From Chitinophagaceae bacterium (lineage in GTDB: Bacteria > Bacteroidota > Bacteroidia > Chitinophagales > Chitinophagaceae): a stretch of DNA of 64,000 bases. Shown here one piece after another: positions 47,123 through 56,132 of this stretch. The notes beneath the pieces were generated by a model, which was not told the DNA's origin, did not search any database, and saw only the letters and a program-made list of their open reading frames with translations. Location of the stretch: the NCBI GenBank assembly GCA_023957125.1, contig JAMLHL010000012.1, forward strand, positions 62,001 through 126,000. Reading direction: 5' to 3'. How positions within the stretch are numbered: the first letter of the stretch is position 1; each line of letters starts with the position of its first letter. A program made the position numbers and the translations under genes.

Positions 47123-48076
47123 CTACACCACCCTGCTCGTTAACGGCTGCCCGGTAAGTCCTCTTATCGCTTCTTCCGTAGCCTTCAGCTGCAATTCCGG
47201 AATACTCGATTCGCTATACCAGGCGGTATGAGACGTGAGAATAACATTTTCACATTTTCTCAGGGGGTGCTCTGCCGGCAGCGGCTCCTGTTCAAACACG
47301 TCTATGCCGGCGCCGGCTATTTTACCCTTGCTAATAGCATCCGCCAGCGCATCCGCATCCACTAATCCGCCACGGGAAGTGTTGATCAGCAAAGCATTTG
47401 ATTTCATCTTCCCCAGAGAACTTTCATTGATCAGGTGATGCGTTTCTTTATTCAGCGGGGAATGAAGCGAAATAATATCCGCCTGCTCAAACAACTGATC
47501 CAGGCTCATGGGGATCGTGTTATCTTTTTGAATAGCCTCCGCCTTTACAAAAGGATCACAAGTAGCTTTTTGGAAACCAAATACCGCCGCTCTTTTCAAT
47601 ACCTCCCGGGCAATCCGTCCGTATCCCACCGTAGCGAATTTCATTTCACGAAAAGCAGGCATCGGTTTGGGCGGTGTTATTTTCCAAACCCCGTCGCGTA
47701 CCCGCCGGTCGGTGATCAGTAACTGACGGCCTAAGGAAAGCGCCAGCGCTACGGCATGATCGGCTACTTCCTGAATACAATAGTCCGGCACGTTACATAC
47801 GGGAATACCTTTTTCCTTCGCCGCCGTAAGATCTACATTATCCACACCTATTCCATAACGGATAATGATCCTGCAATTTTCAAGCCCTTCAATCACTTCC
47901 CGGGTTACCGGCGCCCATTGCACCATTACGGCCTCAGCATCGCGGGATAAATCAAGTACCTCTTCCGCCGTTTTACACTGTTCTGCAACTACTTCGTATC
48001 CGATGCCTTCCAACAATTTTTTTTCCTGTTTCAAATCGGGAAAACCATAATCTGTGATGACCACTTTTTTACTCAT
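47123..48076 (-). CDS. D-2-hydroxyacid dehydrogenase (C-terminal-binding-protein/PGDH family)
   Basis: A 317-residue NAD-dependent enzyme. The NAD fold is marked by FATVGYGRIAREVLKRA (~147-163); the catalytic residues of the family are visible as Arg in INTSRGGLVDADAL, Glu in DVFEQEPLPAEHP and His in LTSHTAWYSESS. It interconverts a 2-keto acid and a D-2-hydroxy acid. In this operon, 27 bp after the Zn-dehydrogenase, it may reduce a keto-acid end product such as glyoxylate, pyruvate or a deoxy-keto acid. Confidence 0.9.
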   Translation of the reverse strand: MSKKVVITDYGFPDLKQEKKLLEGIGYEVVAEQCKTAEEVLDLSRDAEAVMVQWAPVTREVIEGLENCRIIIRYGIGVDNVDLTAAKEKGIPVCNVPDYCIQEVADHAVALALSLGRQLLITDRRVRDGVWKITPPKPMPAFREMKFATVGYGRIAREVLKRAAVFGFQKATCDPFVKAEAIQKDNTIPMSLDQLFEQADIISLHSPLNKETHHLINESSLGKMKSNALLINTSRGGLVDADALADAISKGKIAGAGIDVFEQEPLPAEHPLRKCENVILTSHTAWYSESSIPELQLKATEEAIRGLTGQPLTSRVV

Positions 48077-48103
48077 GCTGTTTATGATTTTTTTAAAATA
48101 TTA

Positions 48104-49123
48104 TCAATCCATTGTTATCACCGCTTTCACGCGGCTGCCCTCAGGCGTAAGCATATCTTTAAAAGCCTTCACCCCGTCTCTCAGGGGATAATAACTGACC
48201 CATGAACTCACGTCCGCTTTCCCGGACGACATCAACTCTAACGCCGTTTGCATATCTTCCCGGGTAGCGGCATACGTACCCATCACCTGTTTTTGGGTAA
48301 GAATGATGTCATAGCTTTGAAAGGGTTTGGCATTCTGATGCAACCCGATCAAAACCAGGGCGCCGCCGTTGCGCAATAGCTGAAGCCCCTGCCGGCTGGT
48401 TGCTTCCATCCCTACCGCATCAATCACCAGGTCCAATCCTTCCCCCGAAGCAGCTTCCCCAATAGCGGTTTCCAGGTTTTCTTTTGCAGAATTGATGACC
48501 CTTGATGCGCCTAATTTCCTGGCCACCTCAAGGCGTTCTTCTTTTAAGTCGGAAACCATTACCCTAACCTCTCTTAATGCCTGGAACGCCAACTGGGCCA
48601 TCAGCCCTATAGGACCCGCACCAATGATCAATACGTTTTTTAAAGGCAAATGACGGGTTAGGGCTACCATGTGTACGCCATTGCCCAGGGGCTCGGCCAA
48701 ACTGGCCGCCTGAAAACTGACATTACCCGGCTTATGCATCAAACTCCGGGCCGGCACATTCACATATTCAGCAAAAGCGCCGTTGCGATGCATGCCAAAG
48801 ATTTGCCGGTTGGGGCAAAGATTGGTCAATCCGGACATGCAATAGGAGCAATGACCGCAGGATACGATGGAGTTGCTGACCACCTGCTCACCTTTTTGAA
48901 AATCGCTTACGTCCGCTCCGGTTTCTTCAATTACACCGCTGAACTCATGCCCCATGATAAGCGGCGGGGTTCTTCTTTCACTTTGTCTGGCAAATGTTTC
49001 CAACTCACTTCCACAAATACCGCAAGCGGCGACTTTTAATAAAACTTCGTCATTTTTTATTCCGGGAACCGGATGTTCGCTGATCTCCAGCTTACCAAAA
49101 GCCGGGTAAAAAAGTGCCTGCAT
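48104..49123 (-). CDS. Zinc-dependent medium-chain alcohol (polyol/sugar) dehydrogenase
   Basis: A 339-residue MDR enzyme. Catalytic-zinc ligands are in CGICGSE (~36-42) and GHEFSG (~59-64); four structural-zinc cysteines are in CGHCSYCMSGLTNLC. The cofactor site is VLIIGAGPIGLMAQLAF. It resembles sorbitol, threonine and galactitol-phosphate dehydrogenases. It lies 25 bp after the cyclase-family gene, within a run of genes that oxidise a sugar released by the GH78 enzyme. Confidence 0.92.
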   Translation of the reverse strand: MQALFYPAFGKLEISEHPVPGIKNDEVLLKVAACGICGSELETFARQSERRTPPLIMGHEFSGVIEETGADVSDFQKGEQVVSNSIVSCGHCSYCMSGLTNLCPNRQIFGMHRNGAFAEYVNVPARSLMHKPGNVSFQAASLAEPLGNGVHMVALTRHLPLKNVLIIGAGPIGLMAQLAFQALREVRVMVSDLKEERLEVARKLGASRVINSAKENLETAIGEAASGEGLDLVIDAVGMEATSRQGLQLLRNGGALVLIGLHQNAKPFQSYDIILTQKQVMGTYAATREDMQTALELMSSGKADVSSWVSYYPLRDGVKAFKDMLTPEGSRVKAVITMD

Positions 49124-49148
49124 TTATCTCAAATATTTTGTTCTTCTA

Positions 49149-49778
49149 TTATTCAACTAAGGCCACGGCTCTTATAGGGGAACCATCCCTTCCTTTGAAA
49201 TTCAAAGGGAAACCAATAAAAGTGAACTGATCGGGGGCTTTATCGAGATTCGCCAGACTTTCCACTATTACAATTTCTTCAGGCAATAAAATATCGTGAT
49301 GAATTTCATACCAGTCTTTGCTGGGGGTGGGCGTATCCATGCCTAACATTCTTATTCCTTTACCTGCGAGGAATCTTCCTGCCTCCTGCGTTAAGGATGG
49401 AAATTCACTGAAGAAATTTTCCGCGCCAAAATTTTTGTGCCATCCCGTTTCATAAATGATCTTAGCGCCCGGCTTCAATAACCGCTCATAAGGTTTGAAG
49501 TCTTCCACAGTCAGCTCCTCATTAGCCTTCTTAGGGATCCTGATCAGGTTTGCAGGACCGTAAAACCAATCCAACGGCATCTGGTCCAGGGTTTTTCCAT
49601 CGTCGAGAAAATGAAACATGGCGTCTAAGTGCGTTCCCTGGTGAGAACCTATCGTGATCTGCGTAATATTATACCGCAGGGTTTTAGTAGTGCCATGCGG
49701 GATGATACTCAGTTTGGGATCCATGGGAAAGGTTTGCTGGCCGTGCTCTAATGGATGCGATAGATCTATAAACTGCAT
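49149..49778 (-). CDS. Cyclase-family metal-dependent hydrolase
   Basis: A 209-residue cytoplasmic protein of the kynurenine-formamidase/isatin-hydrolase (cyclase) family. The metal motif H-x-G-T-H-x-D is present in GSHQGTHLDAMFHF, after the opening IDLSHPLEHGQQTFPMDP; a later His/Glu pair lies near WYEIHHDILLPEEIVIVE. The family opens amide or lactone-like bonds. No tryptophan-catabolic gene is nearby, so lactone or ring opening of an oxidised sugar is an attractive but untested role. Confidence 0.88.
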   Translation of the reverse strand: MQFIDLSHPLEHGQQTFPMDPKLSIIPHGTTKTLRYNITQITIGSHQGTHLDAMFHFLDDGKTLDQMPLDWFYGPANLIRIPKKANEELTVEDFKPYERLLKPGAKIIYETGWHKNFGAENFFSEFPSLTQEAGRFLAGKGIRMLGMDTPTPSKDWYEIHHDILLPEEIVIVESLANLDKAPDQFTFIGFPLNFKGRDGSPIRAVALVE

Positions 49779-49818
49779 AAGAAAATAATTTAGTTCTTAG
49801 TTCAAAAAATATCAGGGC

Positions 49819-49839
49819 TGGTATGTGAGACACATGCCA
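49819..49839. repeat. Hairpin related to 36411-36429
   Basis: TGGTATGTG-AGA-CACATGCCA, 9-bp stem with one G-T pair, between the SDR stop and the cyclase gene. Confidence 0.45.
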
Positions 49840-49853
49840 GGGCTATCATCTCA

Positions 49854-50600
49854 TCATTTTGCCAGGTATCCTCCGTCCACCAGCAAATCGCTGCCGGTGA
49901 CAAAAGAAGCATCATCACTTGCCAAAAACGCCGCTGCGGCAGCCACTTCTTCCGGCTTGCCCTGCCGGTTTAACAAATGCATGGCCGATGCCCGTTTGTC
50001 TTCTTCTTCAATATCCAAACCTAATTTTTCACACGAATCTATAAAAGCTTTGGTATAAATGTAACCCGGGCAAAGCGCATTTACCCGGATCTGAAAAGGA
50101 GCCAGATCCTGCGCCCAGCATTTCGTCAGTCCCCTGATAGCAAATTTGGTGGCATTGTAGGTGGCAAAATCGGATTGCCCGACAAAACCACTTACCGAAG
50201 AAAAATTAATAATGCTGCCGCCGCCGTTTTTCTTCATCTGCGGCACCGTATATTTGGCCATCAGGGAAGTGCCCGCAATATTCACGGAACAGATCTGTTG
50301 CCATTCTTCCGGGGTAGCTTCCACCCCCTTAAAGATAAACCGTGCAGCCGTGTTGATTAAAATATTAACGGGACCCACTTCCCGCTCCACCGAGGCGCAG
50401 GCGTCTTTAACGGCATTTTCATCACTGATATCCACCTGGTAATACGCGGCCTTTACAGCAGCCACTTTTTCCTGATCCCGGGGTAATAAATCGAACAATA
50501 CCACCTTGCAATCTTCTTCCATCATCCTGCGGGCGGTGGCATACCCCAGGTCTCCTAATCCACCCGTGATGATCACCACTTTGTTTTTTAATCCACGCAT
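49854..50600 (-). CDS. Short-chain dehydrogenase/reductase of the GH78 operon
   Basis: A 248-residue SDR: cofactor motif ITGGLGDLGYAT (~11-22), LINTAAR in place of NNAG, catalytic Ser in NFSSVSGFVG and Tyr/Lys in ATYNATKFAIRG, C-terminal VTGSDLLVDGGYLAK typical of the classical family. It lies 42 bp after the GH78 gene and 75 bp before the cyclase-family gene. It could be a sugar 1-dehydrogenase or keto-deoxy-acid dehydrogenase. Confidence 0.92.
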   Translation of the reverse strand: MRGLKNKVVIITGGLGDLGYATARRMMEEDCKVVLFDLLPRDQEKVAAVKAAYYQVDISDENAVKDACASVEREVGPVNILINTAARFIFKGVEATPEEWQQICSVNIAGTSLMAKYTVPQMKKNGGGSIINFSSVSGFVGQSDFATYNATKFAIRGLTKCWAQDLAPFQIRVNALCPGYIYTKAFIDSCEKLGLDIEEEDKRASAMHLLNRQGKPEEVAAAAAFLASDDASFVTGSDLLVDGGYLAK

Positions 50601-50641
50601 AGGCTATTCATTTATTTTTTAAAAAATGTCTATTTGAGTTT

Positions 50642-53419
50642 TCAGTAGGTTATTTGATATTTCCCCGATTGCAACAACAGGGTGGTGTTCCCGTCTTTTT
50701 TATTCTGCATCTTTATACCCTTTGCCTGCTGAACCGGAACACCGCCCTCCCTGATCTCTTTTTGCGTAGGAAGAATTAAAGTAGCCGTGCTGTTTACGGG
50801 AATCTCTACCTGGTAAATAAATCCACCCGCCCTTTCTTCCCAGGAAATTTCAATTTTTCCAACAGCCGAATGATAAGCGCCTCTTGCCCGTGTCAGGGTA
50901 CCTCCCGGCGTGGGGCGAAGGGTGAAATGACGATACCCCGGTGATTGTTCATCCGGCTGAATGCCTAATATATGTTTATACAACCATTCTCCTACCGAAC
51001 CGATCGCATAGTGGTTAAAGGAATTCATATCAAAATCCTGAAAACCCCTGCCCTTTACAAAGCCATCCCATCTTTCCCAGATGGTGGTGGCACCCTGGTC
51101 AATAGAATACATCCAGGAAGGGAAACGGTGGCTCTCCAGCAACCGGTAGGCAATATCGGAGTGACCGTTTACACTTAACTGGTGCATCAGCCGCTCCGTG
51201 GTATGAATACCGGTTGATATCCGGTAATCATAGGTCTTGACTGCGTCCACCATCAATTTCACCGCCTTTTCTTTCAGTTCCCGGGGAACCAGGTCAAACT
51301 CAAGCGCCATGGCATATCCCGCCTGGGTATTACCCTTCACTACCCCATCACTATTGATAAACGATTTGATAAACGCGGTACGAATATCGCGCGCCAGCGC
51401 ATCATAATATTTGAATTCCTTTTCCTTTTTCAGCACTTTACAGGTTTTGGCAAGTAACGCGGTGGAATAGGCGAAATAAGCCGTACTGAAAACATCTTTG
51501 GGAATGGCCCCGCCCGTCTTCGGGAAATCAGTATCCTTAATAGAATTACCGTTCAGCCAGTCGCCATAATTTTGTCCCACTTCATTAACCCGGATCAGGG
51601 AGGGATTTTTTTCGTGCACAAAATCAACAAACCGGCGCATCGCGTCAAAATTATCTTCCAGTATCTGCTCATTGCCGTAATTCAGGTAAGCCTTCCAGGG
51701 AATGATCACGCCTGCATCGGCCCAGCCCGGCGCATCGTAATAACGCAGGGTTTCGGTGATATAAGGCGCATAATTAGGGAACCGCCCGTCCACCTGTTCG
51801 TCCCTTATATCGGTAAACCATTTGTTGTAAAAAGCCTGCATATCCATATTAAACATGGCGGTTTGAGCAAACACCTGCGCATCGCCCATCCAGCCGGCGC
51901 GCTCATCGCGTTGCGGGCAATCGGTGGGAACGCTGTGCAAATTTCCCAACTGGGTCCAGTAGATGTTTTTCCAAAGCTGGTTGATGTCCTTGCTGGAGGT
52001 TTCCAGTTCGCCGGCCACCGGTGACGACGAGGCTATCACCACGCCGGTTATCTGCGAAAGATCGGGCGGACCGGTAAGCCCGGTGATCTCTACATATCGG
52101 AAACCATGGTAAGTAAACCTTGGCTCGTAAAAGACCGTATTTTCTTTCGCTGGAATAAAGATATCTCTCGCTTTGGCGTTTCTCAGGTTCTTGGTGTAAA
52201 GCATACTGTCTTCCGTCAGCATTTCGCCATACCTGAGAACAATTTTTTTTCCGGGGTTTTCCGGCAAATTGATCCTGATCCATCCTGCCATGTTTTGACC
52301 CATATCTATTATGTATCTTAAGGGATCGTATTTTTCTCTTTTCACTTCAATAATCCCCACCGGCTTTAGTTCCTTAACCACTTTTATGGGTTCATTCTTC
52401 TGTGCATTCAGATGAACGGAAACCGTGTTATCCACTACCGCGTCCTGCCAGCAACGGGTATCAAACCCGGGTTCCATCCATCCCCTTGGATTGTAGCGAT
52501 CGTCAAAAATTTCCCCGTCAAAGAGGGACGCTTCGCGGATAGGACCATCGTTCAGGATCTCCCAGGTGCCATCCGTACAAACCACCGCGGTTTTACCATC
52601 GCTATACTCTATCAGCAACTGGGCTTTCAGTCTCCGGTTCAGTCCATACCTTCCCCTGTAAAAGTGCGACCAGAGCGAACCCGCATACCAGCCATCGGCT
52701 AACGTGGCGCCAATAACATTTTTTTTGTTGTTGATCAAACGGGTCACATCATAAGTCTGGTATTGCACCCTCTTGGCATAGTCTGTCCACTCGGGAGCCA
52801 AAAACTGATCGCCGGCTTTCTTACCATTCAGGTAAATTTCGTAAACGCCTAATGCCGTAGCATAAAGGGTAGCCCTGCGGATATTTCCCGAAACTTCAAA
52901 TTCTTTTCTTAACAGCGGAGACGGAGGGATCACATATTTGTCCTGCCCGGTGACAGGCGCTACAGCCGGCTGACCAATCCATTCTGCTTTCCAATCCTGT
53001 TCCTGCAACAAGCCCATAGACCAGGATTGCACCTCACTCCAGTCGCTAACTATGTTTTTTTCATCCCAAACCCTTACTTTCCAGTAATACAGCTTTGTTG
53101 ACACCAATGGCTTCCCGGCATATACTACGCGGCTGTTTTGCCGGCGAGTCAGCTTCGCGGAGTTCCATACGTTCCCGTTGTCCTTTTCCAGTTCTGAGGG
53201 ATCGGTAGCTACTAGCACCTGGCAGGCGGTTTGCCTTTTCCCCCTTTCTTCTGATTGCAATTCCCAGCTTAGCAATGGTTTCGTTTCGTCAATTCCCAGG
53301 GGATTAAGAAGATGCTCACAGCGAAGGTTACCGACACTTATCTGGGCGTTCATTTCTTTCGGCAAAATATCGGCGAACAGGAAAAGTACTGCCAGTAACA
53401 AAAAATTATTCTTTCTCAT
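50642..53419 (-). CDS. GH78 alpha-L-rhamnosidase
   Basis: A 925-residue exported enzyme. ATG 53419 (MRKNNFLLLAVLFLFADILP) is chosen over TTG 53425. The N-terminal beta-domains begin VGNLRCEHLLNPLGIDETKP, the standard GH78 opening. The (alpha/alpha)6 catalytic domain shows DCPQRDERAGWMGDAQ, holding the conserved acidic residues of the family including the general-acid Glu, and GATTIWERWDGF further on, with the second Glu. It removes terminal L-rhamnose from glycosides and pectic side chains. It follows the propeller glycosidase by ~30 bp and leads the oxidoreductase genes. Confidence 0.95.
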   Translation of the reverse strand: MRKNNFLLLAVLFLFADILPKEMNAQISVGNLRCEHLLNPLGIDETKPLLSWELQSEERGKRQTACQVLVATDPSELEKDNGNVWNSAKLTRRQNSRVVYAGKPLVSTKLYYWKVRVWDEKNIVSDWSEVQSWSMGLLQEQDWKAEWIGQPAVAPVTGQDKYVIPPSPLLRKEFEVSGNIRRATLYATALGVYEIYLNGKKAGDQFLAPEWTDYAKRVQYQTYDVTRLINNKKNVIGATLADGWYAGSLWSHFYRGRYGLNRRLKAQLLIEYSDGKTAVVCTDGTWEILNDGPIREASLFDGEIFDDRYNPRGWMEPGFDTRCWQDAVVDNTVSVHLNAQKNEPIKVVKELKPVGIIEVKREKYDPLRYIIDMGQNMAGWIRINLPENPGKKIVLRYGEMLTEDSMLYTKNLRNAKARDIFIPAKENTVFYEPRFTYHGFRYVEITGLTGPPDLSQITGVVIASSSPVAGELETSSKDINQLWKNIYWTQLGNLHSVPTDCPQRDERAGWMGDAQVFAQTAMFNMDMQAFYNKWFTDIRDEQVDGRFPNYAPYITETLRYYDAPGWADAGVIIPWKAYLNYGNEQILEDNFDAMRRFVDFVHEKNPSLIRVNEVGQNYGDWLNGNSIKDTDFPKTGGAIPKDVFSTAYFAYSTALLAKTCKVLKKEKEFKYYDALARDIRTAFIKSFINSDGVVKGNTQAGYAMALEFDLVPRELKEKAVKLMVDAVKTYDYRISTGIHTTERLMHQLSVNGHSDIAYRLLESHRFPSWMYSIDQGATTIWERWDGFVKGRGFQDFDMNSFNHYAIGSVGEWLYKHILGIQPDEQSPGYRHFTLRPTPGGTLTRARGAYHSAVGKIEISWEERAGGFIYQVEIPVNSTATLILPTQKEIREGGVPVQQAKGIKMQNKKDGNTTLLLQSGKYQITY

Positions 53420-53448
53420 GATCAAAGTATGCTTTATTTATCAGCGGT

Positions 53449-54549
53449 TCAATTTGCAGGTTGCAGGGAGCTTCTTCCTAAATCTATAGAGGTGGCGACT
53501 GCAATCCTATACTTATTGTTTGCATCCGTTGCCGTATAAAAATGATATACAACCCCTTTATATTTTAATACAGACGACTTATGTGCGTATTTCGCGTCAT
53601 AGGGTTCGGAAGGCTTTACCAGGTGTTCACCTTTCCAATCCGTCCAGTGCACCAGATCATAAGAGCAGGCAAAATGATTAAACGCACCATGGGTGCCCGG
53701 CCACCATGCGCCGAAATAAAACATCACCCACACATTGCCGATCTTCTGAATATAGGGGTCGCCCGTTATCCCTACCTGATGGTCCAGCACCGGATTTTCT
53801 TTTCTGCGTTCCCAATGTTCCATATCATTGGAAACAGCCATGCCTATGCGCTCGGCATCCCGTTCGCCGGGATTGCCTTTATTACCTTTTGCATTGTAAA
53901 ACATAACAAAGGGGAAGCCCAGGGAATTTGTTTTATCGCGAATAACCGTGCTCCGGTAGAGGGTTACATTTTCCCACCAGCCTGCATCCTTATCATGAAT
54001 CGTTAATACCGGTTTGTCAAGCCGGTTCCATTCATGCGGGCTGCCGGCATTTCTTTTAGTGTATGCCATCCCGACAGAAAGGATGCCCGCTTCATATCCT
54101 TCGGTTGGCCCACCGAGGTAAGACATCCAGGTACGGTTATTAAACCGGTTGAGCCTGTATTTTCCACCCCACTCATAGTCCAGCAGAGAAGGGTAACCCG
54201 CTTTTTGATTTCCATCCCATTCCGAAAGACCGGAAAAGGAGAGCGTTTTGCCTAAGGTATGCCAATGCAGCAGGTCTTTACTTTCCGCGATCCAGGATTC
54301 GTATCCCCTGCCGTCAAAAACGATATAGGTCATGTACCATTTGCTGCCCTTTCTGAAAACAGTGGGAGAATCCATCCCGAGAGAATCGTTTTCAGGCATC
54401 AGTACAACCCCGTATTTATAGGGCGTCTTGATCTCATTATAAACAGCGTTCATGACGCTGTCTGCCACTTCCGTACCGGGGTTTTGCGCAAAAGAGGGCG
54501 CGCCATATAAAACCGCACCCAACAGGACTATACAAAATACTCTATTCAT
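53449..54549 (-). CDS. Five-bladed beta-propeller glycoside hydrolase (GH43/GH32/GH117-like)
   Basis: A 366-residue exported protein with signal peptide ending APSFAQ. Repeats with paired Trp/Asp positions (MDSPTVFRKGSKWYMTYIVF, ESKDLLHWHTLG, GITGDPYIQKIGNVWVMFYF, YDLVHWTDWKGE) fit a five-bladed propeller of the GH43/GH32/GH68/GH117 superfold. Acidic residues at the ends of the first and fourth blades (DSPTVF, GDPYIQ) are candidate catalytic groups. Family number and linkage cannot be assigned. It is the first gene of the seven-gene run containing GH78, so it probably acts on the same glycan. Confidence 0.7.
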   Translation of the reverse strand: MNRVFCIVLLGAVLYGAPSFAQNPGTEVADSVMNAVYNEIKTPYKYGVVLMPENDSLGMDSPTVFRKGSKWYMTYIVFDGRGYESWIAESKDLLHWHTLGKTLSFSGLSEWDGNQKAGYPSLLDYEWGGKYRLNRFNNRTWMSYLGGPTEGYEAGILSVGMAYTKRNAGSPHEWNRLDKPVLTIHDKDAGWWENVTLYRSTVIRDKTNSLGFPFVMFYNAKGNKGNPGERDAERIGMAVSNDMEHWERRKENPVLDHQVGITGDPYIQKIGNVWVMFYFGAWWPGTHGAFNHFACSYDLVHWTDWKGEHLVKPSEPYDAKYAHKSSVLKYKGVVYHFYTATDANNKYRIAVATSIDLGRSSLQPAN

Positions 54550-54872
54550 AAAAAACTTCCGTCAACCAGTGAACTTTCAAAAAAACGAACTTAAACTATC
54601 AATCGCCAAAAATAAAGATATTTATTAACCGGCGGCGGGAGATTAGGTGTATCCCATATTTTCGCTCCATCTGCGGCATTCCGGTCGGTGGGACACCGAC
54701 CGGTAGTGAGTTCTACAGGCGGGTGTCCCACCCGCCTGCGAAAATATGGGATGCACCCCGGGAGATTTGAGATTTGAGATGGGTTCAACGGACTGCAAAA
54801 AGATCTCTTCTTGGTAATATTTTCCGATGGTTGGAGAAAATCCCTAATTTCATCCTGCAATACGATTCGCTT
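54550..54872. other. Divergent intergenic region carrying the MITE-like element
   Basis: About 323 bp between divergent operons. It holds the 102-bp element and must contain promoters for both the GH78 run (-) and the Gfo/Idh run (+), but no clear -33/-7 pair was found. Confidence 0.5.
54651..54752. repeat. MITE/REP-like element, complete copy
   Basis: 102 bp bounded by perfect 15-bp terminal inverted repeats, ATCCCATATTTTCGC (54651-54665) and GCGAAAATATGGGAT (54738-54752). Inside are two hairpins: CCGGTCGGTG-GGA-CACCGACCGG and AGGCGGGTG-TCC-CACCCGCCT. There is no open frame of note. It is the best-preserved member of the family at 417, 3393, 19733, 29404 and 36193. Confidence 0.9.
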
Positions 54873-56000
54873 ATGTCGTCAAAAAAAATCAATGTAGCCA
54901 TTATCGGCTTAGGCTTCGGCGCCGAATTCATCCCTATCTATCAAAGGCATCCGGATGCCCATATGTATGCGATCTGCCAGCGCAATAAAGAAAACCTGGA
55001 CAAGACAGGCGATGCTTTTGGCATAGAAAAAAGATATACCGATTACGATGAATTGCTGAAGGATCCCGCCATAGACGCGGTGCATATCAACACCCCCATT
55101 CCGGACCACGCACAGCAATCGCTGAAAGCCTTGAAAGCGGGCAAGCACGTGGCCTGTACCGTGCCGATGGCCACCACGGTGGAGGAATGCCGCCAAATCG
55201 TGGCGTTGGTGCAACAAACCGGTCTTACCTATATGATGATGGAAACGGTGGTATATGCGCGGGAGTTTTTGTATATGAAAGAGTTGTACGAAAAAGGGGA
55301 ATTAGGAAAGATCCAGTTCCTGAAAGCGAGTCACCAGCAGGACATGGATGGTTGGCCCAATTATTGGCCGGGATTGCCTCCCATGTATTATGCTACCCAC
55401 TGTGTGGGACCGGTATTGGGATTGACCCGCGATGAAGCCGAATACGTCAGTTGCTTTGGCTCGGGTACCATCCGTGAAGAATTGCATAAGTATTACAATT
55501 CCACTTTTGCGGTGGAGAGTACACATATCAAATTCCGGAATTCGGACCTGAGCGCACATGTGTATCGCTCCCTGTTTGATACCGCCCGGCAGTACCGGGA
55601 AAGCATGGAGGTTTATGGTTCTAAAAAATCGGTGGAGTGGCCCCTGATCGAGGGAGAGCCGTTGGTGCTGCATACCGCCAAGAAGCCGGAACCCGAAATT
55701 CCATCACTGGTGAAGGCGCCGGATTATGCTCATTTATTACCGGAGCCGATCCAACGGTTTACCACCGGCGGCGTGTACGACGAGGAGGAGCATCAGCATT
55801 TGTCGTTCACCCAGGGAGCGGGTCATGGCGGTTCGCATCCGCACCTTGTACATGAGTTTGTGAGCGCTCTCGCAACGAAAAGAGCGCCCTTCCCCAATGC
55901 AAGACAGTCCGCCAATATTACCTGCGTCGGGATATTGGCCCACGAAAGCGCATTGCAAGGCGGAGTGATTAAAAAACTACCGGATTTTACGCTGGCTTAG
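54873..56000 (+). CDS. Gfo/Idh/MocA-family oxidoreductase lacking the EKP motif
   Basis: A 375-residue enzyme. The frame opens at 54774, but ATG 54873 (MSSKKINVAIIGLGFGAEF) sits just before the Rossmann motif and is preferred. The segment normally reading EKP is CTVPMATTVEE here. The C-terminal domain has QDMDGWPNYWPGLPPMYYATH with a candidate catalytic His. The variant motif suggests a subfamily with altered cofactor handling, perhaps tightly bound NAD for internal redox cycling. It heads a plus-strand run with a ThuA fusion, a sugar MFS carrier, an SDR and a GH78. Confidence 0.88.
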   Translation: MSSKKINVAIIGLGFGAEFIPIYQRHPDAHMYAICQRNKENLDKTGDAFGIEKRYTDYDELLKDPAIDAVHINTPIPDHAQQSLKALKAGKHVACTVPMATTVEECRQIVALVQQTGLTYMMMETVVYAREFLYMKELYEKGELGKIQFLKASHQQDMDGWPNYWPGLPPMYYATHCVGPVLGLTRDEAEYVSCFGSGTIREELHKYYNSTFAVESTHIKFRNSDLSAHVYRSLFDTARQYRESMEVYGSKKSVEWPLIEGEPLVLHTAKKPEPEIPSLVKAPDYAHLLPEPIQRFTTGGVYDEEEHQHLSFTQGAGHGGSHPHLVHEFVSALATKRAPFPNARQSANITCVGILAHESALQGGVIKKLPDFTLA

Positions 56001-56132
56001 GCTCTACCTGTTGGCTATGTTTTCGGTTGTTTATATCTAAAATCAATATAAAGCTGCATAAAGGACAGAACGTACAAGTGAGTGACACAACGGAAGCTCA
56101 CCTGGGGTTTGCAGCCCGGTAAATAAAAAAAC

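Noticed and set aside
49149..49778. Kynurenine formamidase (kynB)
   Set aside because: Family match only; no tryptophan dioxygenase or kynureninase gene is nearby, so the specific name is not supported.
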